DNA from: Schizophyllum amplum
Taxonomy: Eukaryota; Basidiomycota; Agaricomycetes; Agaricales; Schizophyllaceae
Reading direction: 5' to 3'
DNA: 64,000 bases
Assembly (NCBI GenBank): GCA_007026445.1
Contig: VDMD01000032.1
Coordinates: forward strand, 62,001-126,000
Of this stretch, positions 21,480-33,252 are shown piece by piece. The position numbers and the translations under genes are program-made. Under the pieces are notes generated by a model. It was not told where the DNA came from and did no database searches. It worked only from the letters and a program-made list of their open reading frames with translations. How positions within the stretch are numbered: position 1 is the first letter of the stretch; each line of letters begins with the position of its first letter.

Positions 21480-22300
21480 CCAATAACGTGGCGGCATCGG
21501 CCCGGCTGCCTCAAAAGGAAGGCCGAAAGAGGAAAATGAGTTCGCGAACGGCAGAACCTCGTTACTCGTAGCACGAGAGGGACAGTGTAAGGAGGTGGCG
21601 CAACGAGCATCACCACCTTCGAGGAGGCGAGCTCCCCGGCAGGACAGGTCAATCTCAGTGGCAAAGAGCAGTGATCGTAGCGAGATGGCGCCACGGCGGG
21701 ACGAGTCGGAGGCGAGCGGCGAAAGGAGAAGAGCGAGAACGAAATCGGAGAAGAGAGGAGGTGATAGGGAGGGAGGATGTGGTGGTGTCCGTCTTGAGCT
21801 CGATCTGAGTCGAACGTTACGTCTGGAGCAGCCCAGTGGTACGTCTTCAACTGGCCTGTACTTCTTTCTGAACGAGCTGTCCCCTTTCCATCCCTACCCC
21901 TCCATCTCCCTGCTCTCCCTCCCCCACGTCCTGTCTTCCTTATACCCTCTCATTCCTTACACATCCCTCCTCTATCCTCTTTCCCCATTGCTCCCCTCGC
22001 TCCCCTCTACTCCATCAATCTCCCTTCCTTCCTTTCGTCATCTCTTATCCCTCGTCTCCTCTTCGCACCCCGAGCGTCCCCTCCCATCCACTTCTCTTCG
22101 TCCTCCTTCCTTCTCCCCCTCCCTTATGCCCTCTCCCCCTCCCTTATGCCCTCTCCCCCGCTCCACGCCCTCCGCACTCATCCTTCCCCTCCTCTTCTCC
22201 TCTCTTCTCATGAGCAGCCAGAATTCCAAGTAAGTACCCTCGACAAAAACGCTTCACCCTCATCAAAACTGCTCACCCCCTTTTCACCCAGTCTGGCTCC
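21480..22300. other. Spacer upstream of gene B
   Basis: Mostly pyrimidine-rich on the plus strand from 21,870. A 22-bp unit (CCCCTCCCTTATGCCCTCTC) is duplicated at 22,115-22,160. No gene supported. Confidence 0.4.
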
Positions 22301-22819
22301 CTCACCAGGACGGGTCTTCCTCATCCGAATCGAGTCGGGGCTGCCTCACCAGGGGTCGGGGTTGCCTTGTGCCCTCGTCTTGGACCGAGCTGGCTCTCGC
22401 GTGGCGTGGACCGAGCGGGTCCTCGCGCCTTTATCGCCCGACTCGGAACGGACCCTTCGTGGGATGGGCCAACTCTCGCGCCTCCTTACAGGGAGCCATC
22501 CCTCGGGCCTTATTGCAGGAAGGTCGACTCTCGCGCGTCGTCGATCGTACCGGCTCTCTTGCACGGTCGACCGTATCCCGCACGGGCACTCATCGCCCGT
22601 ACGGCCGGCCTCTCGCGCCTTCATCGTCTGGACTACTCACGCCACACACCTCAATCAGTCAAGTTCGCTGTCGCCACCTCGACTACTTCACCGTCACCTC
22701 CTCACCTACCTTGCGGTCGCATCAATAGGTCTGGCCGTTGCCTGTCGACCACCTCGCCGTTCTCATAATCAGGTTCGCGCGGCCTCAACCGCCGTCGCGC
22801 GGCCTCAACCTCCTGGCCT

Positions 22820-24080
22820 CTAGACCTCCCTCTTGATCACGGTTCGCGCGCGACGAGGCAAGCTTTCCCGCCCCTCGACTATCTCTAGGATGGGCGAGCG
22901 CGGCGAGCGTCCCCCACAGGCGCGGCGAGCGTGCTCCACAGGCGGAGTGAGCTTCCCCACAGGCGGGACGCCGAGCGCGGTTGCAGTCCCTATCATATGA
23001 CAGCGAACTTCCGGCGTCAGGAGAAGGAGCGGAGACAAATGGAGGCTCCCGACGCCGCCCAGGCGGGTCAGCATGGCGAGCTTCCTCTCGAATCTTATAT
23101 CAAATTTCCTTCGACGTTCCGGTGGCGACCGACACGGCTCCCGAGGACGACGGCGGTGGCGAGCGGCTGGAGAGTAGGCGGGGAGTGCACATCGATAGCG
23201 ACAGACGATGAGTTCACGTCGAGACACGTGTAGAGCCTCCCGGTGGCGGTCGACGACCTGCCCATTGAGCTGACCAGCGAGGTCCCAGCGATTGTGTGGA
23301 CTGCGAGCTTCGCGACGGCGAATGAAAGCAGCGAGGCTCCCCGGCGGCGGGCTACCCATCGACTATGCCGTGAGTTGCGCTGCGGCGAGCTTTCCGGCGA
23401 GACCCCAGCGAACTTCCCCAGCAGCGAGTCCGCGACGAGCTACCCAGCGACGAGCTCCGCAGTCGCATCGAGGCATCCTTTTCCAGGCGAGACTCTCAGC
23501 GAGGCGCCCTAGGCGAATTCGCGATGAGGGGCGAGCTTCTTGTAGGTGAGCCCATCGAGCTTCCCATAGAGGCTGCTGGCAAGCTTCCCGCACATATCGG
23601 AAAATGCGAGTCGCCCCGTTGGGGTTTCCGGCGGGGCTCCCGTCGAAGCTCCCAGCGAGCCACCCATCGAGGCTCCTATCGGGGCTTTCCAACGAGGTTA
23701 ACTTCCCAGCGGCGGATTTCGCGTCGAGGCTCCCATCGACGGCGACAGGCGCGTGAAGAAGGCGAGTTCACGCCATCGAGGCTTCACCGAAGCGAAGCGA
23801 GTTCGCGTCGAGCTCCCGGATAGCTGCCTCCGACGGTCGACGAGGCCTTTCAATGACGGCGACAAGCATACAGGCAAGCGAGCTTCACGACAGCGGCGAG
23901 GCTTCCATCGATCTCGCGCTGAGCTGCCTAGCGACGAGCTTCCGATAGCGAGCTTCACGGACGGCGAGAGTTGCGAGGGACGGCGGTAGAAGAGTAGGGG
24001 ACGAGCTCACAATGACGGCCACAGGCGGGCGAGCTTTAACCACCTTCACGCCGGGAGACCCTAGGTGGCGCGGCGCGGAC
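22820..24080. repeat. Satellite-like array 4, downstream of gene C
   Basis: Loose array of GGCGAGCTTCC, CCCAGCGAC, GAGGCTCCCATCG and CGCGTCGAGC words with no fixed period, more degenerate than arrays 1-3. It occupies the same position relative to C (past its 3' end) as array 3 does relative to B. The preceding 22,300-22,820 is a milder low-complexity stretch (TCTCGCGCCTTNATCG words). Confidence 0.65.
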
Positions 24081-24114
24081 TCCTCGACGATGTGGGCGGG
24101 CTCGCGCAATATGA

Positions 24115-24230
24115 ATTGTCCTTCGTATATGGGTAGAGTACTGTCGAAGATCAGAAAATGCCATCAACAATGAATGACAAGTATAAATTGACGTGATCTA
24201 TAAGATCGACCACAAAGATCATGAGGATGT
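24115..24230. repeat. Duplicated 3' flank of gene C (matches 19,290-19,400)
   Basis: Carries AGAGTACTGTC, TATAAATTGACGTGATC and TAAGATCGACC in the order found past gene B. Its position directly between array 4 and the C stop codon mirrors the B locus. Confidence 0.65.
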
Positions 24231-24242
24231 ATGAGTGGTATC

Positions 24243-26135
24243 TTACTGCATCCGTTGTGTGTCCATGTCGTCCCCGCTCTGCCCCATAATCTTCAGCAAA
24301 ACCTTGCCCTCCTTGCTGCTCTTTCGTAGTCCAAGGCTCCGTACCGTCGACCAGGAGTTCGTCGGTCCGTAATCACGGTTATAGCGCCGACCAGGAACAA
24401 GGTGGCCCACCTTTGGCGGCACAGCGTCTGATCGCACCTTCCCATCGCAATTCATCCGCGGTCCGTCAAGCATAGTCACAATCCGTAATCCCAGACGGAC
24501 GGTGGTCTGAGTGTCATCAAGGACAACAAGGCGAGCAAGGGCTGCGCCTAAATCACGTTGTTATCAGGACCAGTAGATGCAAAGTTAAGTATGAGAGAGA
24601 AAACACTCACCGCTGTATATGTCAACCCACGGCATACCTCTAAACACGATATGGCATGACAGCGTACCAACGCGCAGTCGAACGCTCAAGCTTCTCAAGC
24701 GAAAGCGCACCAGGAAGACATCGCGCATGTGCGTCACAGTCGTCTTTGCGTGGTGATTGATGACAGACTCGTCCGCAAGACCTGCTTGCTTGAGATATTC
24801 CAATAGCGGACGGCTGTGCGACGCAGCTTGTCGAGCCAACCCGCGCAGACGGAGCGACCAGGGTCGATCTCGACCCGGCATCCATAGATCGTGACCTTGT
24901 GCGAAGCGCTCCAGAGATTCCGTACGGCGAAAACGAAGCTCTGCGTCGTACGGATTTTCCTCTGGAACATGCCAGTACAAGAAGCCTCGCGCATCGATAG
25001 GAAAGCGTGATGGTGATTCACCACACCGCACTGGCAGAGTGAACATTTCTCGATCCGCAGGTGCCACCGATACCTCGCATCTCGCCAGGCCCGAGAGGTC
25101 TAGCAAGTCAGCGTCGGTGAGTCGAGTATGATCGAGTGTGGAGACGACGTAGACGTGTGATCGTATCTGCTGCTTGGAAACAAGGTTGTCGAGGAGAAGC
25201 TGCTCGCGAATTGGTGCATAGCTGTTCCAAGACGCGACCCGGTGAAAGGATATACACCACGGCGTTCGTCCGTCAAGCAGGAGGAGGTCGCTGCCTCGCT
25301 TGAATTCTATCACGTCGTGGCCGCCAAGAATGCGAAACCTGACGGACAGGGAAGCGAGGTCGAAGTACAGGAAGCCTCGCGTGTGCTCAGGGAAGCCGAT
25401 TCTATGGTCGCCTGTGTATGCGAGATAGACACGGCCCGTGGGCAAATCGAGATATGGATTCTTCCCGGACAGCATCACCGTATCGAGGCAGGTGAGGCGC
25501 GCAGGATCAAGAGTCTGCGGCCACTGGGCTGTGGACGTAGTACTACCATCATCACGAAACTCTGATCCTTCGTGGGCAAGCAGCCGTCTCAGAGGCACCA
25601 CCCTTTGCGCCTTCACGATGGCATTCTGGGACACGTTCCAGGGAGTGAGTCCGTTCGGCAGCAGCAGGTCGCGACCGTGGTCGAAGTCGGATGAATTGCC
25701 TCCGTCCACAATACGAAAGCGGATAGACGGGACAGCAGGAGGTGCGGTGAAGTAGAGGAAGCCACGGGTGTCTGGTGGAAAACGATACTTGCCGGAGCCA
25801 TAGTAGGGGAGCTTTACGGCGCCAAATGGGGTGCGAATGTTGAATCTACTTTTCCCAGAGACATCGACCGAGTCCGCATCCGTGAGTTTTTGCGAAGAAA
25901 GTGTGCTGATCTGCGTTGTAGTAGTCAGAAGATGCCGCAGACAACCTTGATGATGAGACTTTCGTACCCTTGGCGGTTTTGCTCGACTCATAACTGGGCG
26001 CGAGCCCGCCTTTGCCACGGCGATGCCGGGTGTCGCCGTAGATGACGCCACCCAGCGAGAGACTGAGAAGGAAGGGTGATAGGGCGCGGGTACTCCAGCG
26101 CGCGCACCGAGGCGAACATAGCTCAGTGGCCACAT
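24243..26135 (-). CDS. Family ABC protein C, triplicated module (3 exons)
   Basis: Spliced model of 590 aa: exons 25968-26135, 24611-25910 and 24243-24547; introns of 57 and 63 nt are GT-AG. The start MWPLSYVR aligns with A and B. Modules lie at about residues 64-150, 194-280 and 318-410. Each has L(T)DAD-SG, then FPxxTRGFLY(F/W), then an arginine-rich beta-like strand (SIRFRIV, SVRFRIL, ELRFRRT), then G(R/S/H)DL followed by PW. The last 100 residues carry ARLVVLDDTQTTVRLGLRIV and a D/S/K-rich tail. Intron 1 is 19 codons long without a stop, so retaining it would keep the frame. No known catalytic motif seen; function unknown. Confidence 0.82.
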
Positions 26136-26184
26136 CCGCGCGCGCGAGTGGCGAAGCCTGGGCGAAGCTGAGGTCAACGACCGC

Positions 26185-26190
26185 CACGTG
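26185..26190 (-). promoter_or_regulatory. Shared promoter block of family ABC (gene C copy)
   Basis: On the minus strand CCACGTGG is followed by CGGTCGTTGACCTCAGC and a CTCGCGCGCGCGG run touching the start codon. The gene A ATG is preceded by the same TTCGCGCGCGCGG context. Confidence 0.45.
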
Positions 26191-26358
26191 GCGACGGCAG
26201 CGTGGCGACCAAGTGGCGACATCCAATTGCGGCTAGACGGCAGATGCCGCGGATGTTGAAACTTGATGGCCACAAAACTCAACGAGTCAACGCCAGCCTT
26301 CGGGGCCACACTGGAATTGCTCTCATTCATCATGTCTCTGAGTCCTACTCATGCAGTC

Positions 26359-26437
26359 CGTTGGGCACTGGGCCTGTACTGGGCTTTCTGCGTCATACTG
26401 AATGTGCTTTGGCCCAGTACAGGCCCAGTGCCCAACG
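26359..26437. repeat. Perfect 26-bp inverted repeat, 27-nt loop
   Basis: Left arm 26,359-26,384 (CGTTGGGCACTGGGCCTGTA...) and right arm 26,412-26,437 are exact reverse complements. A transcript would form a 26-bp perfect hairpin. It sits in the gap between the starts of gene C and the 3' end of the sulfate permease gene, about 170 bp past the permease stop. It may be a terminator-like structure, a small foldback element or a small-RNA precursor. Confidence 0.9.
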
Positions 26438-26604
26438 ATCACGCACCGCCCACGTCCAAATTGAACTGTTCCATGGTCGAAGTCAAGTCATAACGTACTT
26501 ATTGTTTGTCCAACGCCATGATGAGGTTCACGACCTGTCGACATATCCGCGAGTTACATACTTACATGATATATTTGACTCAATAACAACCCGGTTACAA
26601 TAAC

Positions 26605-29350
26605 TTACACCCTTCGCGCACGTACCCGACTCTCCGCTGCGCGTACAGCCTCCTGCAAGTCAAGGTGGAAGAACGGAGTGTCCACCGTCACATGTGGCGC
26701 GTCCGCGACTTCCAACACTACCGGCGTCACCTCGACCTGAGCGTCCGCGTCAAGCTGCTGCTTGGAGTCCGCACCCGAGGACAGACGCCCCCGCGGCTCA
26801 CGCGCCTGCTCGACAATGTCCCCGCGCGACTCCACGTCGTGCTGTTGCGCCGGATGGTGATGTTCGCCCTCCAGATACGGCACCACAGGCGCGACCTGGC
26901 TTGCTTTCTCCGCATCGTGCGCATGGAACCCAAAGCCTCCGGCGACGAGCGCACGGCAGATCCACGGCGACAAGATACTCGCGAAATGGAACTGGGAAAG
27001 GCAACGTCAGATATCACAACACACGCTGGCCAGAACCAAAGAAACTCACCTCCACCGGCGCATCCGTCCACCGCTCGATCTCATTCCTCGTATCCACCAG
27101 ACCCTGCACCGCCGTCGTATCGATATGCGACACAGACGAGAAGTCCAGGACGACAGCGGATAGCAGCGGAAGCGCCTCATTCCGCTTCTGCTCGTCCTCC
27201 TCCTCCGTCCCACCCCGCGTGCCCGGGTCGTTCCACGGCCGGTCCGCCAAGCTGACCTTGCTGAGATCCTTCCCGCGCCGCGTATACGCCCGCACGTAGT
27301 CCACAATGCGCTCGTTCATAACCGCCGAGTTCGGGTACAGATAACTCTCCTCGAAGCGATACACGACGACGCCCGGCGCGGGCGGCATCACTTGGACGCC
27401 GTCCTCGTCGTGGGTGGGCCGCGACACGCCAGGCTCGGCCAGCGGTACGAAGACCTCGCGCTCGTAGTCCTCGTCGAGGCCGGACTTGAAGCTCGAGGAC
27501 TCGAACGACTTGCCCGACTGCGGCATGGCGCCCCCGCGACGCACAATGACCCTCCCGAGGAACTTGCCGCGCGGGTGCGCGATGCGGATGAGTAGAAGCG
27601 CGAGCGACGCGCAGATGGACGCGTAGATGCCGTTCTCGATCGTCGAGAAGATCGTGACAAGGACCGCGGCGAGCCAGATGACGAACTCGAGCGGCGCGAT
27701 GCGCCAGTACGAGTACACCTGCGCCGGGGTCGCGACGAGGTCGGCGACGGCGTGGATGATGACGGCGGAGAGCGCGGCGGAGGGGATCCAGTAGAAGGCA
27801 GGAGTGAGGCCTGGAGCATGTTAGACTCGACGTGACCATGCAGCGAATGGGGTCTCACCATATAATGCCACCAGCACGACGACAGCTGTGACGATGCCAG
27901 CCGCAGGGGTGCGGACGCCGCACTTGGCCTTGAGGGCCGAGCGAGAGAAGGAGCCAGTGGCGGGATACGCGTTGAAGCAGGAGCCGACAAGGTTAGTCAC
28001 GCCGATGGCGATCAGCTCCTGGTTCGGGTTGATCTTGTATCCGTTCACGCGCCCGAAGGCTGCAAGGCGACGTCAGTACTTCGCAGCGCGCCATGATGAG
28101 CACAGGACGTACACTTCGAGATCGCGATATGCTCCAGCAAGAGGATGATCGTCGCTACTGGGAGCTCACCGGCAAGGGCAGAGATGAGGTTCTTGTCGAG
28201 GACGGGCTGCCCGATGTGCTTGAAGCCGCTGGGTACGTCCTTCAAGATCTTGATGGGGTAGCTGCCATCGGCGGACTTGTTGTGGCGGCAATACAACCAC
28301 GCGGCGATGGTGAGCACGAGAATTATGAAAGCGTTGCGGAGCACGGAAGCGAAGAAGAAGAGACGCGCTGTGAGAAAGTCAACTATCTTCGCGTGCTCCT
28401 CAAGATAAGTCACTTACAATGCCTGGGGTACCGCTTCGAAAGCTTGTCGCAAGCAATGCGGAAGCCGTACAGGAAGACAAGGGCGGGAAGGCCGAAGGCA
28501 GCGTCCAAGGTGGTGCCCGGTAAGTGCTTGAGCGTGTTGATGATGACCTTGTACGTCGACGCGCGCGTGCTAAGTACGAAGGGAGGATGTGAGTTACGGC
28601 ACGAGATCGCACGAGAGAGACGTACTCAAAGCCGGAGATACCCATGAGCGCAGGTACCTGGCCAGCGACGATGCTGATCGCAGAGCCGGTCATGAAACCG
28701 GAGATGGCAGGCGCAGGAATAAAGTCGACGATCCAGCCTAAGCGCAGGAGACCGATGCCCAGGACGATGAAGCCGCACATGAATGACACGGTGGTGGCAA
28801 TGAGAGGTGCATCCCACTGGCCGGGGTGGGAGCTTTCGACGGACTTGATGATCTGAGAAACGAGGAGGGACATGACGGCGACGGGGCCGATTGACACATC
28901 CTTCGACGTCGCGAAGAGCTGATGGAGAGGGGTCAGACGGCCTGCACACGAGCTATTGCTGGGAAAGACGCACGCAATAGATCAGGACGCCCACGAAAGA
29001 CGAGTAGAGACCGAATTCAGGGGAAAGTGTGGCGATCTGTGCGTAGGACATGCCCTGCGGCACGAGCACCATTCCGACGGTGAGACCGGCGATGACATCG
29101 CCAGAGAGCCAGCCGAGGTTGTAACGCGTGATCCAACCAAGGATGGGGAACAAGCTGGACAGATAGTCGCCGACCTAGAGGTGAGATGGATCAGCACGCG
29201 GTCAAGGGAAAGAAGGTGTGCACGCACCGCGGTCTTCGGGTCAAAAGATCGCTCTCTGAGCCAGTCGCCCGTGGAGATGACCGGGACGGTATCCTCGGGA
29301 TACGCGATGGCGCGCTTCCCGAACCTCTTCGCGGAGGCGATCAAGGTCAT
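26605..29350 (-). CDS. Sulfate permease (SulP/SLC26 family), 8 exons
   Basis: Spliced model of 790 aa: exons 29228-29350, 28974-29174, 28626-28918, 28418-28569, 28113-28367, 27859-28059, 27050-27810 and 26605-26991; all introns (48-58 nt) are GT-AG and frame-consistent. The SulP signature reads PEFGLYSSFVGVLIY (93-107) with SIGPVAVMS at 117-125. Many hydrophobic segments follow (for example PALVFLYGF, AIGVTNLVGSCFNAYPATGS). A cytoplasmic STAS domain near 540-720 includes VVLDFSSVSHIDTTAVQGL. The length fits fungal plasma-membrane sulfate transporters of about 750-850 aa, which import sulfate with protons. The fourth intron could instead use an acceptor 15 nt upstream; the chosen one gives SRLFFFASVLRNAF, which reads like the family. 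The substrate is inferred from family. Confidence 0.93.
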
Positions 29351-29450
29351 GGTCGCGAGCTATGTACGCGTCTGAGCGAAAACCAGAAATTGCTGCGAGG
29401 CGAGCGCCCTAGATGGGGAAGGACGTAGCGACGAAGGAGGGAGATCGGCA

Positions 29451-29458
29451 CATATAAC
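29451..29458 (-). promoter_or_regulatory. Possible TATA box of the sulfate permease gene
   Basis: The minus strand reads GTTATATG about 100 nt before the ATG at 29,350. A plausible core promoter by position only. Confidence 0.3.
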
Positions 29459-29469
29459 ATGTTGAAGAC

Positions 29470-32400
29470 GCATAGCTGGGAAGCAAAGGTGCAATTGATG
29501 GCCCGCATTGCGTGCGTCGCCGTCAGGGACAAGCGCCAAAGCTGGTCCAAGCGCGTCCGATTGTTGAATTTATGGTCACACGAGTCGCACGTGGTACTTA
29601 CCTTGCTTTTCGACAGTTTCCTTCAACGGACATTCCTTAGAGGGGTGCGCCTTCCCGAGTCAGTATCCCATCCTGTAGTAGCTTGCACTCAAGTTATTCC
29701 AACATCTTACTGGATAAGTCGCATGTTCTCGACAATCCAAGGTCGCACTCGCCTCGCGGATTCCAGTCGAATTGACATGCGTAGACCCATCGGGCTGTAT
29801 TGCGTCGTCCTCCCCTGGGACCGCTCTCCTCGTTCGCACGTCGCGTAACCTCTCACTCTCACGTCTCCTGCGCTACTCAACGCAACACGAGCCTGGCCGT
29901 CCAAGTGGTGAGCGCGTATTCCAGATGATAACGAACGCCGCTCACTAGCGCGAAGATAACTATACAGAAGTGGAGGCCCGGATGGCGAGATCTCAAACAG
30001 CAACTACGCCTTCACTAGCGCGATTCCTTGTCCCTGCCGTTGCTGCGCTCCGCCCATGGCATCCATCTGTCAGCCTATCCAACGCCGCCGCCGCCGCCCT
30101 TCCTTCATCAATCCAAGTCTACTAACGACTGCACAGCTGCCGCTCACCGCTCACCCCCTCATGCTGCCCTCGTCTATCAGCATTCGATCTCCGTCTCGGC
30201 TAGCGTCGTCCCTCGCAGGCACTTCCCTTTGTATTGCGCTTCCCCACGTCTGCAGATCGCCCGATCCGTCGAAGCCCGTCATGCCATAACGCCGCGAAAG
30301 GCACACACTCCCACGTCGGCGCGCGCTACGAAAGGTTCGGCGCTCCAACTGCCACCGGTCTGGACAGGACCAGGAGCGCCTGCCGCTACCAACTACTGGC
30401 GAGTCTCCTCAAACGCGAGCCACGTCCGATATACTCTACTAACAGGCAAGCGCCCAGGCTGCATGTATTTCGCTGACACCCTTACGGCCAGTGTCGTTAC
30501 TCCCTTGCGGCGGACTCCGCGAGTCTCGACGCACAAGGCACAGTCGTGTTCGGATTCGCAGCTCTGCCGCCGCGCTCACAAGATGGGCAGGTTTCCGGAG
30601 CGCATTTCGGGAATTCAAGGCGCGAGCTTTGCAGATCTGGATCCCCGCGTCTACATTTTCTCACACCCGTTCGTAAGTAACCCAGGCTCGTCTATTCCTC
30701 GGCATCATTCACTATGTCCTTTTATAGTCTGAATGAAAAGCTCTGACACTATCCGAGCGGTTCGGCCTACGCATCCGAGCCTATCCCAGCGGTCCGTCCA
30801 ACGCGTCGCCATCTCGCATGTTCCGGTGTTTGGCGTGCAGGCGATTGTAGCCAAGGGACGGCCTTTCCAAACTGTCGAGTTTGAACGACAAACTCTCGAG
30901 TTTGAACGACATCAGGAAAAGCCTCCTCACTATATCGTCCTCCCCAAAAATACGGTGAGCAGCGTAGACATGGGGGAGGCGACATAGTCAGCATAGTGCC
31001 CGTAGTGCGCGATAGTGGTAGGTGAGCTCGCCGTAGTGCATGATAGCGGTCGTCGAAGTCGCCGTAGACAGCATAGTGGCCTATAGTGCCTGCGTGAACT
31101 ACAGTGGGTCATGTATTCGAAGCCTTACCTATTGTGAATCTCGTAGCCACAGCTGCAACTATAACCCGGTGTAGAGTCATCCGTAGCCAGCACATTGACC
31201 AAGATAGCTTACCGTAAGACGATGAACATATATAATGCCAGGGCCTGAGTTTCGAAATGGCATGGATGAACTTAAGATGAATATTCTGTGCACTACTGTC
31301 AGACTATGGGTCCGGTATCTAAAGGCTTGTACATCGTCGGAATTGGCTCACGTCCATGTCTGTAGTTTGCAAGGTCACAAGGGATGACGAAGAAGTGGTG
31401 GGGGCAAGGTCTGATAGACGAGGTTGAGAAATGAGGGGAGGATGGGAGGAGGAAGGGAGATCGGCGGAAAGTACGAAGCCGTGTTGCAATTCGAAGCAGC
31501 ATCCGTTGCTAGCAAAGATATCTTTGAGATAAGTCCTAATCCTTGTAAATGGCCACACACCGTCTGCCGCCATTCTCGATCCCGATCGGCAGGCTTTGTC
31601 TGTGCCCGCGCTAAATGCTAAGGGCTTCGGCTAAAAGCACAGTGGGGGTGAGGGGGTACCGTGGCGGCGGAGATGAGGGCATATCGTGTGGCGTCAATCT
31701 CCAGACGACGAAGAGAAGATGGACTCGGAGAATGAAGCTGAGCGAATGTGCGCCGAGTTTGCGTGAAGGAGATAAGCCGGCCCTCAAGTAAGTCCACGTG
31801 ACTGGCCGCGCTTTTTTACGCGGCCGATCTCGGAACGCGACTTGTGCTGTTCCATCATGTTCTGCGACTGCCTCTCGCCTCGGTCGGCTCTCTGCTGCCC
31901 GCTTTCTTTACGCAGTCCCTGCTATGTGTCTTTCGGCTACTGCAGCCTGCGCAGGCGACTGATACTTGCCATATAGCGATACTCGCCGACGATGCTTGAC
32001 CGTGTCCCTCTTGCGGCGCCCCCTGCTCCCGAGCGACCGCGTACGATGAGGCAGACCTCGTCGAGCTGTGTGCAGCATTTTCTCCCTCCCCGCGTCGCCT
32101 TCCGAGCCCGTACCACGTTCGTCGGGTAGCTGGAGCCATCAACATCATTACGACCAGTCGTAGATGACTCACTGACAGCGTGTTACATACCTTCGCGAGG
32201 TGCGTCCGCTTTTGTCTATGTTCTCTCACCGTCACCTAACGATCCGTCTCAAGGCCGACGTCTGCCTCCAGCGCGCTGCAAGGCCTTGCTCGATATCCTC
32301 CTCCCCCCTCACGCAGCTCCCTGTGATTCTACAAGGAAACCGATTGCCTGTACGTGTCACGCTTCTGCGTGAGCACCTCGTACTGCTTCGGTGGTGTTCC

Positions 32401-32750
32401 TAGGTCTTATTTAGATAGCTACCGTAGTGATCCCTCGTAAATTATATACATTGAATGCAATATGATCTTCCCCTCTTGCAATGTGTGTGGTCGAGCGACT
32501 GTATGAAGAGTCCAATTGGTAGCATAGGGCTGTTGTCTGTGTAGTTGGCTTCAAATCTGTATAGTTTGCTTGAAAACTACGGAGCAATTAGCACAGATAC
32601 CTACCCTATCCAGTGCTACGTCGTACTACCTAGGTCTGGCCTGCTGCTATGCCGTACTATCTGGAGTTGGCTGGCTACTATCCAGCACACCGTAAAGGGG
32701 GACTTGTCTACCTGGCTATCTGGCTATGGGTGCACCTGTAGTGCACTGTA
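29470..32750. other. Intergenic region, no supportable gene
   Basis: Frames on both strands lack convincing composition or splice logic. A plus-strand frame at 30,028-30,732 (starting at a TTG) contains stretches such as RPGCMYFADTLTASVV and DLDPRVYIFSHPF that could be exon relics. 30,960-31,110 is low-complexity DNA of CATAGTG/GTAGTGC words. 30,878-30,912 holds a direct repeat of CTCGAGTTTGAACGACA. Confidence 0.4.
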
Positions 32751-32889
32751 GTCATGTCAAATTTTCCTGATGGAGACCTCGAAGATAACGCAGGCGACAG
32801 CTGCGCACACAGACGCGGCGGCGCGGGAGCGATGCAGTATGGGAGCGATGCCGTACGGGATCGATGCGAAGGCGATGCGGATCATGGTG

Positions 32890-33150
32890 AGAGGCGAAGC
32901 TGATGCTGGTGAGAGACGGTGTTGATGCTGGTGAGAGACGGTGTTGATGCCGGGAGATGGTGTTGATGCTGGGAACGACTTCAATACGACGCAGCTCAAG
33001 TATTCCGAATCCTCTCGGGTATTCCGAATTCTCTCAGGTATTCCGAATCCTCTCGCTTCGAAGTACCACGGTACGTGCTTGGTATCGGGCGATGCGTCTT
33101 CGGAGTTCAACGGTGCGTGCTCGATATTGAACAGTTCGTGCTCGATATTG
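32890..33150. repeat. Cluster of three short minisatellites
   Basis: In succession: about 22-bp units of GGTGAGAGACGGTGTTGATG (32,890-32,970); 19-bp units of GTATTCCGAATCCTCTCGG x3 (about 33,000-33,055); and about 21-bp units of GTGCTCGATATTGAACAGT x2-3 (33,117-33,165). Confidence 0.8.
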
Positions 33151-33252
33151 AACAGTGCGTGCTCGTCACTGTTGATCGGCGGACGCTTGGCGCGGCGCCA
33201 TGCTAGTCAACGACAAGCGAGGCACGGACTCGATATCGATTCTCGAACGGTG

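Noticed and set aside
26118..26135. A-box-like TAGCTCAGTGGCCA before gene C
   Set aside because: No B box or cloverleaf follows, and the site overlaps the start codon of gene C on the minus strand.
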